Positions 39,529 through 49,100 of a DNA stretch of 64,000 nucleotides are shown one piece after another. Position 1 is the stretch's first letter; every line of letters starts with the position of its first letter. Under the pieces are notes generated by a model that saw only the letters and a list, made by a program, of their open reading frames with translations, was not told the DNA's origin and did not search any database. Source of the DNA: Aquabacterium sp. A3 (GTDB lineage Bacteria; Pseudomonadota; Gammaproteobacteria; Burkholderiales; Burkholderiaceae_C); contig NZ_JBBPEV010000001.1 in assembly GCF_038069945.1 (NCBI RefSeq), positions 1,860,001-1,924,000 on the forward strand, in the 5' to 3' direction. The position numbers were made by a program, and so were the translations under genes.

Positions 39529-40862
39529 GGGCTCGCAGTATCTTGATCGGGCTGGGCGCCTCGGTGGCGCTCCTTCTGAGCGCATGCAAAACGTCCAACG
39601 CTGACGATGCCCCCCCCAGGCCCCACCCTTCCGCCAAAGACTTGGCCCAGGCGCTGAACACTGCCTATCGCCCGTCACCCTCAAGTCATCTGGAATGCCT
39701 CGGTCGCCTGGTCTTCAACGTCGATGGACTGATGACCTGGGCGTTGAGTGCCAACACACGACAGGACCATAAGGGAAATGTTCCAGTTCTGTCGTGGGAA
39801 ATCCGCAGCGGCGACGAGGCACTGGACTATGGCGGCAACCGTGACCTGACCATCCTGATCTACCCCGGCGCCACACGTGAGCAAATGGAGGAGGAGTACC
39901 AGGAGAAGGCGGATGCCCATATTGGCGTTGCAAAGAAGCTTGCTGAACAGATTGAGCTTGAAGAAAGACTCGCCGTAAAAGCGAAAGAAAGAGCACGTAC
40001 GAACCCAGATCCTCGCCTAACTCCAGAAGATTACAGGCATGCGGCAGCCGTGCGCGCCGAAGACATTGCCTCACTCAAACGACGGCTTGCTGACGCCCAA
40101 AAGGGGAGCGACGTGATGGACTTTGGCCTGCCCGACAGAAAGGGACTCGGCGGAAAGCGCAGCTTCCTTGGATTCATCTGGAGCGACGGCGTCTATTACC
40201 GCTTTGCAATGATCAATGATTCGCGGGACACCCGCAGCGATGCCGAACGCAAAGCCTGGTTCATCGATGTCATGAAGCGCTTCAGGCCCCGCAAGCTCTA
40301 CGAGGTGCCCAAGGAGCGCGGCGTGTGCGTGCCTTACGGCTTCTTTCCCGATAACGGCACGGTGCCCTTTCACACGGTGGCGGGCTTTCGCTACAACGAC
40401 CGGCCCAACGTGCTGTATGTGATCAACACCCAAGTGGTCGGCCAAGCACCGGTGGACAACACCTTGTTCATCGCCACTTCACGCGCTTCAGTAGGGCTGC
40501 TGGCGGGCTTCGCCAACGAGGAGGTGGCCAAGCTGATCAAGCAACGCATCGGCCCACGTCGTGCCCACATTGGCGAGCTGGCCGCCGAGCAAGGTGGTGC
40601 GGTGGTGCGTCTGACGGATGGCGATCGCCAGTTCGACAACTACAGCGTCTACACCGGCTACATGGGTTGGATGGATTCCCACATCCTGCCCTTCGTCGCC
40701 GTGGACATGCGCAGCTTCACCCAGGCAGAAACCGCGCAGTCGCCGATCGAGAAGCTCAAGACCGATCCACCGCCGTTCGAGGAGAGCAAGGCGCGGCTCG
40801 ATGCGCTGCTCAAGAGCGTTCGCTTACGCCCGACCGATCCGCCCATGCTCGCGCAGCCCTGA
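39525..40862 (+). CDS. Tli4-like T6SS immunity lipoprotein candidate
   Basis: A 445-residue predicted lipoprotein, lipobox LLLSAC giving Cys21. The body has a charged helical stretch (EEEYQEKADAHIGVAKKLAEQIELEERL, given here in part as positions about 125-160), followed by a beta-rich part with VCVPYGFFPDNG near residue 266. A C-terminal segment FAVDMR-like (FVAVDMRSFTQAE) resembles the C-terminal domain of Tli4, the immunity partner of Tle4 lipases. That assignment is by memory of the family and is tentative. Position right after a Tle1 toxin supports an immunity role of a second type. Confidence 0.65.
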   Translation: MRARSILIGLGASVALLLSACKTSNADDAPPRPHPSAKDLAQALNTAYRPSPSSHLECLGRLVFNVDGLMTWALSANTRQDHKGNVPVLSWEIRSGDEALDYGGNRDLTILIYPGATREQMEEEYQEKADAHIGVAKKLAEQIELEERLAVKAKERARTNPDPRLTPEDYRHAAAVRAEDIASLKRRLADAQKGSDVMDFGLPDRKGLGGKRSFLGFIWSDGVYYRFAMINDSRDTRSDAERKAWFIDVMKRFRPRKLYEVPKERGVCVPYGFFPDNGTVPFHTVAGFRYNDRPNVLYVINTQVVGQAPVDNTLFIATSRASVGLLAGFANEEVAKLIKQRIGPRRAHIGELAAEQGGAVVRLTDGDRQFDNYSVYTGYMGWMDSHILPFVAVDMRSFTQAETAQSPIEKLKTDPPPFEESKARLDALLKSVRLRPTDPPMLAQP

Positions 40863-41001
40863 ACGTGCTCACCCGGCAGACGCCCCCCTGCCGCTTGACG
40901 AGCCACTGACGGCCTTGGGTTGAGCCTTCTCCCAACGCCTGGAGGGCTGTCACGCCCATGGTCCACAATGTCGGCTGTCTTCACACCCTGAGGAGCACAG
41001 C

Positions 41002-41619
41002 ATGCCGGTGATCGTGGTCGCCAACCCCAAGGGAGGCGTGGGCAAGTCCACGCTGTCGAGCAACATCGCGGGCTACTTCGCCAGCCGGGGGCACCAGGTG
41101 ATGCTGGGTGACATCGACCGCCAGCAGTCCTCGCGGCTGTGGCTGGCGTTGCGCCCGGCCGAGCTGCCCCCGATCCAGAGCTGGGACATCAGCAAGGACC
41201 AGCTGGCGCGGCCGCCCAAGGGCACCACCCACGTGGTGCTGGACACGCCCGCGGGCCTGCATGGCAAGGGGCTGGAGGCCGTGATGAAACTGGCCGACAA
41301 GGTGTTGATCCCCATCCAGGCCAGTGTGTTCGACATCTACCCGGCCAAGGCCTTTGTGGACCAGTTGCTGCAGCACAAGCGCGCCGGCAAGACCGACGTG
41401 GCCGTGGTGGGCAACCGCGTGAAAGACCACACCCGCGCCACCGAGCACCTGGGGCAGTTTCTGCAAACCCTGGGCGTGCCCACGCTGGCCATGCTGCGCG
41501 ACACCCAGAACTACGCCCACCTGGCTGCTCATGGCCTGAGCCTGTGGGATGTGCCAACGGGGCGGGTCGAGAAGGATCTGACCCAATGGGCCGCGATCAC
41601 GGCCTGGCTGGACGCCTGA
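41002..41619 (+). CDS. orphan ParA-family ATPase
   Basis: A 205-residue ParA/Soj-type ATPase. The deviant Walker A is KGGVGKST at residues 10-17. The Walker A' region is VMLGDIDRQQSSRLW and Walker B is HVVLDTPAGLHGKGLE. The length is typical of short orphan ParAs that position protein cargo rather than DNA, and no parB is nearby. It is followed after 4 bp by a histidine kinase gene, so it probably shares an operon with the two-component pair. Partial copies of its 5' end (39288-39412) and its 3' end (52381-52412) lie on either side of it. Confidence 0.93.
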   Translation: MPVIVVANPKGGVGKSTLSSNIAGYFASRGHQVMLGDIDRQQSSRLWLALRPAELPPIQSWDISKDQLARPPKGTTHVVLDTPAGLHGKGLEAVMKLADKVLIPIQASVFDIYPAKAFVDQLLQHKRAGKTDVAVVGNRVKDHTRATEHLGQFLQTLGVPTLAMLRDTQNYAHLAAHGLSLWDVPTGRVEKDLTQWAAITAWLDA

Positions 41620-41620
41620 G
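41589..41620 (+). repeat. parA 3' end, direct repeat of 52381-52412
   Basis: These 32 bases, covering the last codons of parA (TAWLDA and stop), recur at 52381-52412 with a single mismatch (T at 41597, A at 52389). The repeat frames the histidine kinase, response regulator, tpsB and tpsA genes as a block of about 10.8 kb. Confidence 0.92.
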
Positions 41621-41623
41621 CCC

Positions 41624-43501
41624 GTGCCCAGGCTGAGCTGGGGTCTGGTGTGGCTGGTGGCCATGCTCATGCCCGCCTTGGTCTGGGCGGGCGATCTGGT
41701 CACCGAGCGGGCCTGGCTGGTCGACGCCACGCGGCAGCAAACGGTGGCACAGGTGTCAGGGCGCGTGGACGGCTGGCAAAGCGCGCCCGACATCCTCTCA
41801 CGTGGCTACACCGATGACACCTTGTGGCTGAGACTGCAGGTGATGGTGCCCCGCGCGGGCGATGCCCTGGTGGTGCGTGTGCGTCCCAGCTTCCTGGATC
41901 GGGTGACGGTGTACCTGCCGGATCCGGCTCGCCCTGGGGCATGGCTGGCGCGTGAGACAGGAGACACCCTGCCTGCCGACACCCGTGACCGGGCCTCGGC
42001 GGCGCTGGCCGTGGTCTGGCAACCTGGCCAGGCGGGCCTGCAGACGGTGTACCTGCAGGTGCGCACGACCAGTTCGCAGATGATCGCCGTCCAGGTGTTG
42101 AGTCCACGCGATGCCCAGCGCCTGGATCACCAACTGGATCTCTTCCTGATCACCTACCTCAGCGTGATGCTGGCGATGGGCCTGTGGGGCCTCTTTGACC
42201 ACGTCCAGCAACCTCACCCGCTGAACTGGTGGTTCATGGCCACCCAGACCAACGCCGTGTTGTTTGCCCTGTCGGTGCTGGGCTACATGGCCGTGCTGCT
42301 GCCCTCGGGGCTGTCCGCCGTGGGCCACGATCTCACCAGCGTGACGGTCTGCCTGTCCACCATGCTGCACCTGGGCTTCTACCGGGCGGCCCTGGCCGAA
42401 AACCAGCCGTCGGTGTGGTCTCGCCGTGTGGTGTCCTGGGCCATGGCGCTGTGCCCCGTGCAGCTGGCGCTCATCCTGCTGGGTGACACCCGTCTTGCCG
42501 TTGAGAGCAACGCCCTGGTGGCCACCGTGATCGCCATGCCCTTGCTGCTGTGGATGGTGGCCTCGTCCGCACAGAATGGCCTGCTGAGTCGTCGCATCTG
42601 GTGGGCGGTTTCCCTGGCCCAGTTGGCCTTGACGGTGCTGGCCTTGCTGCCGCTGCTGGGCTGGCGATCAGCGACACACCTCAACCTTCAGGCCTCGCTG
42701 TTCTTCGGCATGAGCAGTGCCATGCTGATGCTGGTGGTGCTGATGCTGCGCTCGCGGCGCGTGCGTCACGTGGCGCGTCGCGACCGCTTGCACCTGGACA
42801 TGGTGTCTCAGCGCCTGCAACTGGTGCAACAACAGCAGGCCGACCAGCAGCAGTTCCTGGACATGCTGGGCCACGAGCTCAAGACCCCCCTGATGACCAT
42901 CCGTCTGGCCCAGCACGCACTGCAACGACTGCAACCGGAGGCCGACCCCCAGATCGCCCAGCGGCTGCAGCGCATCGACGCCTCAGCCGCCAGCATGGAG
43001 CAGGTGCTGGAGCGGGTGATGGAGGCCAATCGGCTGGGTGACACCACCCTGCCGCTGAATCTTCAGAGCCTGGTGGTGGGTGATGTGGTGAGGGTTGCCC
43101 ATGCCGCCATGGCCGAGCCCGATCGCTTGCGCTGCCATGGCGCCATGGACCTGCGCGTGCAAACCGACGCTGAGCTCTTGCGGGTCATCGTGAGCAACCT
43201 GCTGGACAACGCATGCAAGTACTCGCCGCCCCACAGCCCGGTCACGGCCCGGGTGTCCCTCCATGCGCGCCAGTGGTGCCTGCAGGTGCGCAACGCCGTG
43301 GGCAGCGCTGGCGCGCCCGACCCCGAGCAGGTGTTCCGCAAGTACCACCGCGCCGAGGAGGTCAAAGGGCGGCCGGGGGCTGGCCTGGGCCTGTGGCTGG
43401 GGCACAATCTGGCGCAACGCCTGGGCGGCACGCTCAGCGTGCAAACGGTGAATGACCATGTGGAGTTCAAACTGTGCCTGCCCTTGACGACACCTCCGTG
43501 A
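41624..43501 (+). CDS. 7TMR-DISM sensor histidine kinase
   Basis: A 625-residue membrane histidine kinase. A signal segment (about 1-22) is followed by a periplasmic beta-domain of the 7TMR-DISMED2 type (about 25-165, WLRLQVMVPRAGDALVVRV). Then come about seven transmembrane helices (about 175-380). The HisKA box is DMLGHELKTPLMTIRLAQ with His417. The ATPase domain has VSNLLDNACKYSPP (N box) and GRPGAGLGLWLGHNLAQRLGG (G boxes). It starts with GTG 41624, 4 bp after parA, and overlaps the response regulator gene by 28 bp. The signal sensed is unknown; DISM kinases often sense carbohydrates. Confidence 0.93.
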   Translation: MPRLSWGLVWLVAMLMPALVWAGDLVTERAWLVDATRQQTVAQVSGRVDGWQSAPDILSRGYTDDTLWLRLQVMVPRAGDALVVRVRPSFLDRVTVYLPDPARPGAWLARETGDTLPADTRDRASAALAVVWQPGQAGLQTVYLQVRTTSSQMIAVQVLSPRDAQRLDHQLDLFLITYLSVMLAMGLWGLFDHVQQPHPLNWWFMATQTNAVLFALSVLGYMAVLLPSGLSAVGHDLTSVTVCLSTMLHLGFYRAALAENQPSVWSRRVVSWAMALCPVQLALILLGDTRLAVESNALVATVIAMPLLLWMVASSAQNGLLSRRIWWAVSLAQLALTVLALLPLLGWRSATHLNLQASLFFGMSSAMLMLVVLMLRSRRVRHVARRDRLHLDMVSQRLQLVQQQQADQQQFLDMLGHELKTPLMTIRLAQHALQRLQPEADPQIAQRLQRIDASAASMEQVLERVMEANRLGDTTLPLNLQSLVVGDVVRVAHAAMAEPDRLRCHGAMDLRVQTDAELLRVIVSNLLDNACKYSPPHSPVTARVSLHARQWCLQVRNAVGSAGAPDPEQVFRKYHRAEEVKGRPGAGLGLWLGHNLAQRLGGTLSVQTVNDHVEFKLCLPLTTPP

Positions 43502-44169
43502 CTCGTCGGCTGAACGTGCTGGTCGTGGAAGACCATGCGCCACTGCGTGAAGAACTGGTCGAGCACCTGCGGGCCGGCGGGCACACCGTGATCGGGCTGG
43601 AATCGCCCCTGGAAATCGACCGGCTGATCGTCCACGAACCCATTGAATTGGTGGTGCTGGACCTGAACCTGCCTTTCGAGGATGGCCTGTCTGTGGCGCG
43701 ACGGCTGCGGGCCGCCCTGCCCGATCTGGGCATCATCGCGCTGTCAGGGCGCATCCGCAGCGAGCAAAAAGCCGAGGCCTATGCGGACGGGGTGGACATC
43801 TACCTGGCCAAGCCGGCCTCGCCCGACGAACTGTCGGCGGCCATCCAGAGCCTGGGGCGGCGGCTGCCGCGCCATGAAGACGCCAGCTGGCACCTGGATG
43901 TGGAGCGCCAGGTGCTTCGCAACCCACAGGGCCAGAGCGTGTCCCTCACCGGGGGCGAGGTGGCCCTGCTACAGGCCATGGCCATGGCGCCCGAGCGCGT
44001 GCTGGACTCGGCTGAAATCGAGCGCCTGGACATCAGCAGCAAGCGCGGCCTGGAGTCCTCCATCAGCCGCCTGCGCCACAAACTCACGCCCTTGGCAGGT
44101 GACGCCCCCTGCATCAAGGTGCTGTGGGGGCGAGGCTACCAACTGCTGCTGAAGCTCAGCATCGCCTGA
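43474..44169 (+). CDS. response regulator with winged-helix output
   Basis: A 231-residue OmpR-type regulator. The receiver domain has LNVLVVEDHAPLREEL, phospho-acceptor Asp63 in ELVVLDLNLPFEDG and the conserved Lys in DIYLAKPAS. The C-terminal winged helix (about 130-228) has VSLTGGEVALLQAMA and SSISRLRHKLTP then KVLWGRGYQLLLKL. GTG 43474 is preferred because GGAG at 43462-43465 is 8 bp upstream; GTG 43498 is an alternative. It overlaps the kinase gene and precedes tpsB by 193 bp, so the TPS pair is a likely target. Confidence 0.92.
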   Translation: MPALDDTSVTRRLNVLVVEDHAPLREELVEHLRAGGHTVIGLESPLEIDRLIVHEPIELVVLDLNLPFEDGLSVARRLRAALPDLGIIALSGRIRSEQKAEAYADGVDIYLAKPASPDELSAAIQSLGRRLPRHEDASWHLDVERQVLRNPQGQSVSLTGGEVALLQAMAMAPERVLDSAEIERLDISSKRGLESSISRLRHKLTPLAGDAPCIKVLWGRGYQLLLKLSIA

Positions 44170-44282
44170 ATCGGCCGCCGGACTGACGTCTTTTTGACGC
44201 AGTGCGCTTGTTCTACTTGTGAACTCGATCACGCCGCGGCGCAGGCATCGTCGGATAAGCGGGCAAGTCGTGCAGCACTTCC

Positions 44283-44350
44283 ATTTTCTGCGAGGATTTG
44301 CGAGTTTTGCGTGATCCGGGGTCTCTAGATTCTGTGTTGTTCGAACACAG
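44283..44350 (+). promoter_or_regulatory. tpsB upstream region: shared 12-mer and inverted repeat
   Basis: The 193-bp gap between the response regulator and tpsB contains two notable elements. ATTTTCTGCGAG at 44283-44294 recurs exactly at 46153-46164, just before tpsA. CTGTGTT (44332-44338) and AACACAG (44344-44350) form a 7-bp inverted repeat around GTTCG, 12 bp before the tpsB ATG, where it could be an operator or an mRNA hairpin near the ribosome site. No confident -35/-10 pair could be assigned. Confidence 0.4.
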
Positions 44351-44362
44351 GATCGCGTCCCC

Positions 44363-46147
44363 ATGCCTTCGCCCCACTCCCTTCGTTTGCAGCCCCTGGC
44401 CCGTCATCTGGCCACCTTGGGCTGCCTGCTGGCCACCCTGCCCCACATGGCACAGGCCGATCCAGCGGTGCCCAATGCCGGGCAATTGCTGAACCAGCAA
44501 CAACGCGCGGGCAGCACACCACTGGCGCCGGCGACCGAATCGGCGCCAGCGGTCGATGACCAGCGCCATGGCGACGCGCAGACCGGGGCCACCGCGGCCA
44601 GCACCTTGAGCGCCATGATCCGCGAGGTGCGCTTTGTCGGCGCAGACCATCTGCTGCCGCCCTCGGAGTTGCAAGCGGTGGTGCAGCCCGCGCTCAACCG
44701 CGAACACAGCCATGCGCAGCTCCAGCAACTGGCCCAGCAGGTGACCGAGCGGCTGCGTCAAGCGGGCTGGGTGGTGGCACGGGCCTTCCTGCCACGCCAG
44801 GACCTGAGCGACGGCGTGCTCACGATCGAGGTGCTGGATGGGCGCCTGCAGTCGGGGCCCGAACGCATCGTCTTGAAAGCCGAGACGCGCATGGACCCAC
44901 AGCGCTTGCGGGCCATAGCCGAGCACGCGCTGCCAGCTCAGCAAGCCCTGCGTCAGGCCGATCTGGAGCGTGCCATGCTGCTGCTCAATGACCAGCCCGG
45001 GGTGCGCGCGCGCGCCGTGATCGAGCGAGGCGCTGAACCTGGCAGCAGCCGGGTGGCCATCAGCGCCACCCAGGCACCCGTGACGCAGGTGACCATGGGC
45101 CTGGACAACTTTGGTGGTCGCAGCACCGGCACCGAGCGGGTCACCGGCACACTGCGGCTGCTGGACCCCAGCGGGCGCGGCGACACGCTGACCTTCTCCA
45201 CCACGCTGAGCGAAGGCGCGCAAACGCTGGCGGCGGCCTACAGCCTGCCCCTCACGCCACAGGGCCTGCAGGCGATGGTGTCGGCCACGCACCTGGTGTA
45301 TGAGGTGGGCGGCGCCCTGGAGCCCCTGAAACTCGAAGGCAGCGCCACCACTGCGGCTCTGGGCTTGAGTTATCCGATCGTGCGCAGCCGCGAACGCAAC
45401 CTGTATGTGCAAGGGTTGCTGGAGCACAAACAACTGCTCGATGACGCGCTGGGGCAAAACATCCGTGACCGTCGGCTCTCCAACGCCAGCGTGGGACTGA
45501 GTGGCAACGTCTCGGACGACGTGCTGGGCGGCGGTGTCAGCACGGGCAGCACCGCCTTGACCATCGGACACGTCAATCTGGACGGCAACGCGGCCAACCA
45601 GCTCGGCGACACCAACAGCGCCCGCACCCAGGGCAGCTTCAGCAAGCTGGCCGTCAACCTGAACCGCTTCCAGAACCTGGGTATCAGCGAGGACTGGATC
45701 GCCTTCCTCGGCCTGTCGGGCCAGTGGAGCAGCGGCAACCTGGACTCGGCCGAGAAGTTCATCCTGGGCGGCCCCAATGGCGTGCGCGCCTACCCGGTGG
45801 GCGAGGCCGCCGGCGACAGCGGCTTCCTGGCCACGCTGGAGCTGCGCCGCAAGCTGCCCATGCCGTGGGTCGATCAAGCGCAAGTGCTGCTGTTCGTCGA
45901 CTTCGGGCACATCAAGCTGAACAACGAACCCTGGGTGGGCGCGGTCAACACCGCCACCGGCAGCAACCGCTACAGCCTCAAGGGCTGGGGCGTGGGCCTG
46001 AACCTGTCCAAGGACAAATGGGCCGTGCAAAGCGCCGTGGCCGCCACCCTGGGCGACAACCCCGGTCGCTCGCTGGATGGGCAAAACGCCGATGGCCGTG
46101 ACAGCGATGTCCGCGCCTGGCTGCAAGCCTCCCGCGTTTTCGATTGA
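44363..46147 (+). CDS. two-partner secretion transporter TpsB (ShlB/FhaC/HecB family)
   Basis: A 594-residue outer-membrane Omp85-superfamily transporter. The signal peptide is about 1-31. A POTRA_2 domain follows (about 85-165, IREVRFVGADHLLPPSELQAVV, GWVVARAFLPRQDLSDGVLTIEVLDG), then a second POTRA region. The barrel (about 230-594) contains LGLDNFGGRSTGTERVTG, RNLYVQGLLEHKQL, FILGGPNGVRAYPVGEAAGDSG (the conserved lid-lock RxxP-like region) and LFVDFGHI. It exports the TpsA protein encoded 24 bp downstream. Confidence 0.95.
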   Translation: MPSPHSLRLQPLARHLATLGCLLATLPHMAQADPAVPNAGQLLNQQQRAGSTPLAPATESAPAVDDQRHGDAQTGATAASTLSAMIREVRFVGADHLLPPSELQAVVQPALNREHSHAQLQQLAQQVTERLRQAGWVVARAFLPRQDLSDGVLTIEVLDGRLQSGPERIVLKAETRMDPQRLRAIAEHALPAQQALRQADLERAMLLLNDQPGVRARAVIERGAEPGSSRVAISATQAPVTQVTMGLDNFGGRSTGTERVTGTLRLLDPSGRGDTLTFSTTLSEGAQTLAAAYSLPLTPQGLQAMVSATHLVYEVGGALEPLKLEGSATTAALGLSYPIVRSRERNLYVQGLLEHKQLLDDALGQNIRDRRLSNASVGLSGNVSDDVLGGGVSTGSTALTIGHVNLDGNAANQLGDTNSARTQGSFSKLAVNLNRFQNLGISEDWIAFLGLSGQWSSGNLDSAEKFILGGPNGVRAYPVGEAAGDSGFLATLELRRKLPMPWVDQAQVLLFVDFGHIKLNNEPWVGAVNTATGSNRYSLKGWGVGLNLSKDKWAVQSAVAATLGDNPGRSLDGQNADGRDSDVRAWLQASRVFD

Positions 46148-46171
46148 GCCTTATTTTCTGCGAGTACAGAC

Positions 46172-49100
46172 ATGACCGCTGCTTCCCTGAACCACGTCTA
46201 TCGCCTCGTGTGGAATGAGGTGTCCCAATCCTTTGTGGCCGTGAGCGAGCACACCCGGGGCCGCGGCAAGCGCAGCCGACGCGGGGCGGTGGCCGCCGTG
46301 GTGCTGAGCCTGGGTGCGTTGGCGGGTGCCCACGCCCAGCAGGCCCCGCCCGCAGGCGCCTTGCCCACCCAGGGCCAGATCGTGGGCGGACAAGGCCAGA
46401 TCCAGTCCGGGGCTCAGCAAACCACCATCCGGCAAGACAGCTCGCGCCTGCTGATCAACTGGGGCAGCTTCAACATCGGCGCGGATGCGCGGGTGCAGTT
46501 CGTGCAACCGGGCCGCGACAGCGTGGCCTTGAACCGGGTCACGGGCGGCGGGGTTTCGACCATCCTGGGCCAGCTCAGCGGCAACGGACAGGTGTGGCTG
46601 CTGAACCCGGCGGGCATCGTGTTCGGGCACAGCGCCCAGGTGGATGTGGGCGGGCTGGTGGCCTCCACCCTCTCGCTGAGCAACGCTGACTTCCTGGCTG
46701 GGCGTCACCAGTTCAGTGGCGCCACGAGCGGTCGCGTCGAAAACCACGGCCGCCTGACGGCCGATGGCGGCTACATCGCCTTGCTGGGCACCCAGGTGCA
46801 CAACACGGGCACCATCCAGACCCCCCAGGGCCACACCGCCCTGGCCGCCGGCAACGGCATCACCCTGAGCCTGGGCGCCGATGACCTGATCGGCGTGCGG
46901 GTGGACCAGGCCGCCGTGAACGCCCTGGTGCAGCACAGCGGCAGCATCCTGGCCGATGGCGGTGTGGTCACCTTGAGTGCACGCGGGGCGCAGGCCCTGA
47001 TGAACGAGGTCATCAACACCAGCGGCGTGATCGAGGCCCGGGGGCTGAGCGCCCACGGCGGGCGCATTGTGCTGGACGGTGGGCCCGAGGAGGGCATAGT
47101 GCGCGTCAGCGGCCGATTGGACGCATCGGCCGCCCAGGGCGTGGGCGGCGACATCGCCATCACGGGTCGACACATCCGTCTGGAGGGGGATGGCACGGTC
47201 TTGAACGCCTCGGGGCGTGATGGCGGCGGACAGATCCATGTGGGCGGTGGCTACCAGGGGCGCGACGCCCGCTACGCCAACGCCACCACGGTGGACGTGG
47301 CCGCTGGGGTGCGGGCCGATGCCCGGGCCACAGGCGTGGGTGACGGCGGCCAGGTGGTGTTCTGGTCGGACGACCGCACACGCTTTGCCGGCCAGATCGA
47401 CATCCGTGGCGGCGACCAGGGCGGCAACGGGGGCCTGGCCGAGGTGTCGGGCCTGAAGCACCTGTCTTACCAGGGGCGCACCGACGCCACGGCGGCGCAG
47501 GGCCGCACGGGTGATCTGCTGCTGGACCCGGCCACCATCTCCATCCAGGTGGGCAGCGCCACCGGCGACATCTCGGGCGACACGGTGACCGTGGCCGACC
47601 TGGAGGCACAGAACGCCAACGTGCTGCTGCAGGCCACAGGCACCATCACGTTTGGCGACCTGTCGCTCAATGGAGGTGATGGACGGCTGAGCATGGCCAA
47701 CAACGTCAGCCTGCGCGTGGAGGCAGGCACGTCCGGCAGCGGCAGCATCAACTTTCAGAACATCAACAACACCATCGAGGTGTTCGGCACCGGCAGCATC
47801 ATGATGGTGGCCGGCAGCACGGGCAGCGGCCAGATCAACAACGTGGCCAACCTGATCGCCCACGGCAGCGGCACCAACCCAGGCACCTTGCCCACCCACA
47901 ACGTCACCTCGGTGGGCAGCGGTACACCAGGGGCTGGCTCGGTGACGCTCTTCGGCGCAGATGGCCTGACGATCGGTGGCGCCATCACCACCAACGGGGG
48001 CTATGTGCGCCTGTGGGGCGACTCCGACAACGCCAGCGGCGGTGGCTTGACGCTGTCATCGCCCATCATCACCAATGGCGGCAACCTGTACCTGTCCACC
48101 GGCACCAGCCCGGTCAACCTCAACAGCGACATGACGCTGGGCACCGGCCGCATCTTCTTCCGTGCCGATGGCAGCCACACCTCGGGCACCAAGGTTCTGG
48201 GCGGCACGCTTCGCGCCAGCGGCGATGTGGATGTGGACACCAACTTCCAGATGAACGCCGGGGCCAGCATCCTGACCGACGGCGTCATTCGCCTGTCCAG
48301 CACCGTCAACCTCAACACGGGGGCGGGCGTGCTCACCTTGCGCGGCTCGTCCATCGACTTCACGGGCGCCACGCTGCAGAACCTGAGCACGGCCTCCATC
48401 CGGCTGGAGCCGGCAGATGCCAGCGTGAACATGGTGCTGGGTGATGCCAGCGGCTTTGCCTCGGCCAGCACGCTGGCCGCGCTGCCCGGCATCCTCAACC
48501 TGACCATCGGCCGCACCGACGGCACCGGCACGATCTCCGTGCCCACCGGCGGCTTCTCTTTCGACGCCAGCGGCACGCTGGAGCTGGTGAACAACACCGT
48601 GACCATCGGCACGGTGGGCAACAGCGCGGCCACCCTGGTCAACACCACGGGTAACATCACCATCACCAGCGACAACATCAACGTGGTGCAGGCCGTGACG
48701 GCCAATGGGGGGGCCGGCAAGGTCACGTTGCGGCAGCAAACCGCCGCCAACGAATTGCGCCTGGGCAGCGGCCTGAGCAACAGCTCGGTCGGGCAGATCA
48801 ACGCCTCCACCCTGGCCGTTGGCCGAGCCGATGGCGGCAACCTGGTCTTTGACAGCGACATCACCACCACGGCCACCTCGGTGCACCTGCTGAGCGGTCA
48901 GCGGGTGGAGGGGGTCAATGGCGGGGTCTCGGCCGCCAACCTGGCGGTGACCGCCGGCGGCGGGGCCACCATCAGCGACAGCGCCTTCGACTTCACCACC
49001 CTGGCGGCCAGCCTGGGCGGCAGCACCGACAGCAGCATCACCAGCAGCAGCGCCAGCTGGGGGCTGGGCACGGTGGATGGCGTATCGGGCCTGACGCGCC

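Noticed and set aside
31321..40862. Island considered as a prophage because of gp27/gp5-like VgrG
   Set aside because: No integrase, capsid, tail-tube or lysis genes; effector, adaptor and immunity genes indicate T6SS cargo.
44213..46126. 637-codon minus-strand frame over tpsB
   Set aside because: Shadow of the TpsB barrel coding region, no domain or plausible ribosome site.
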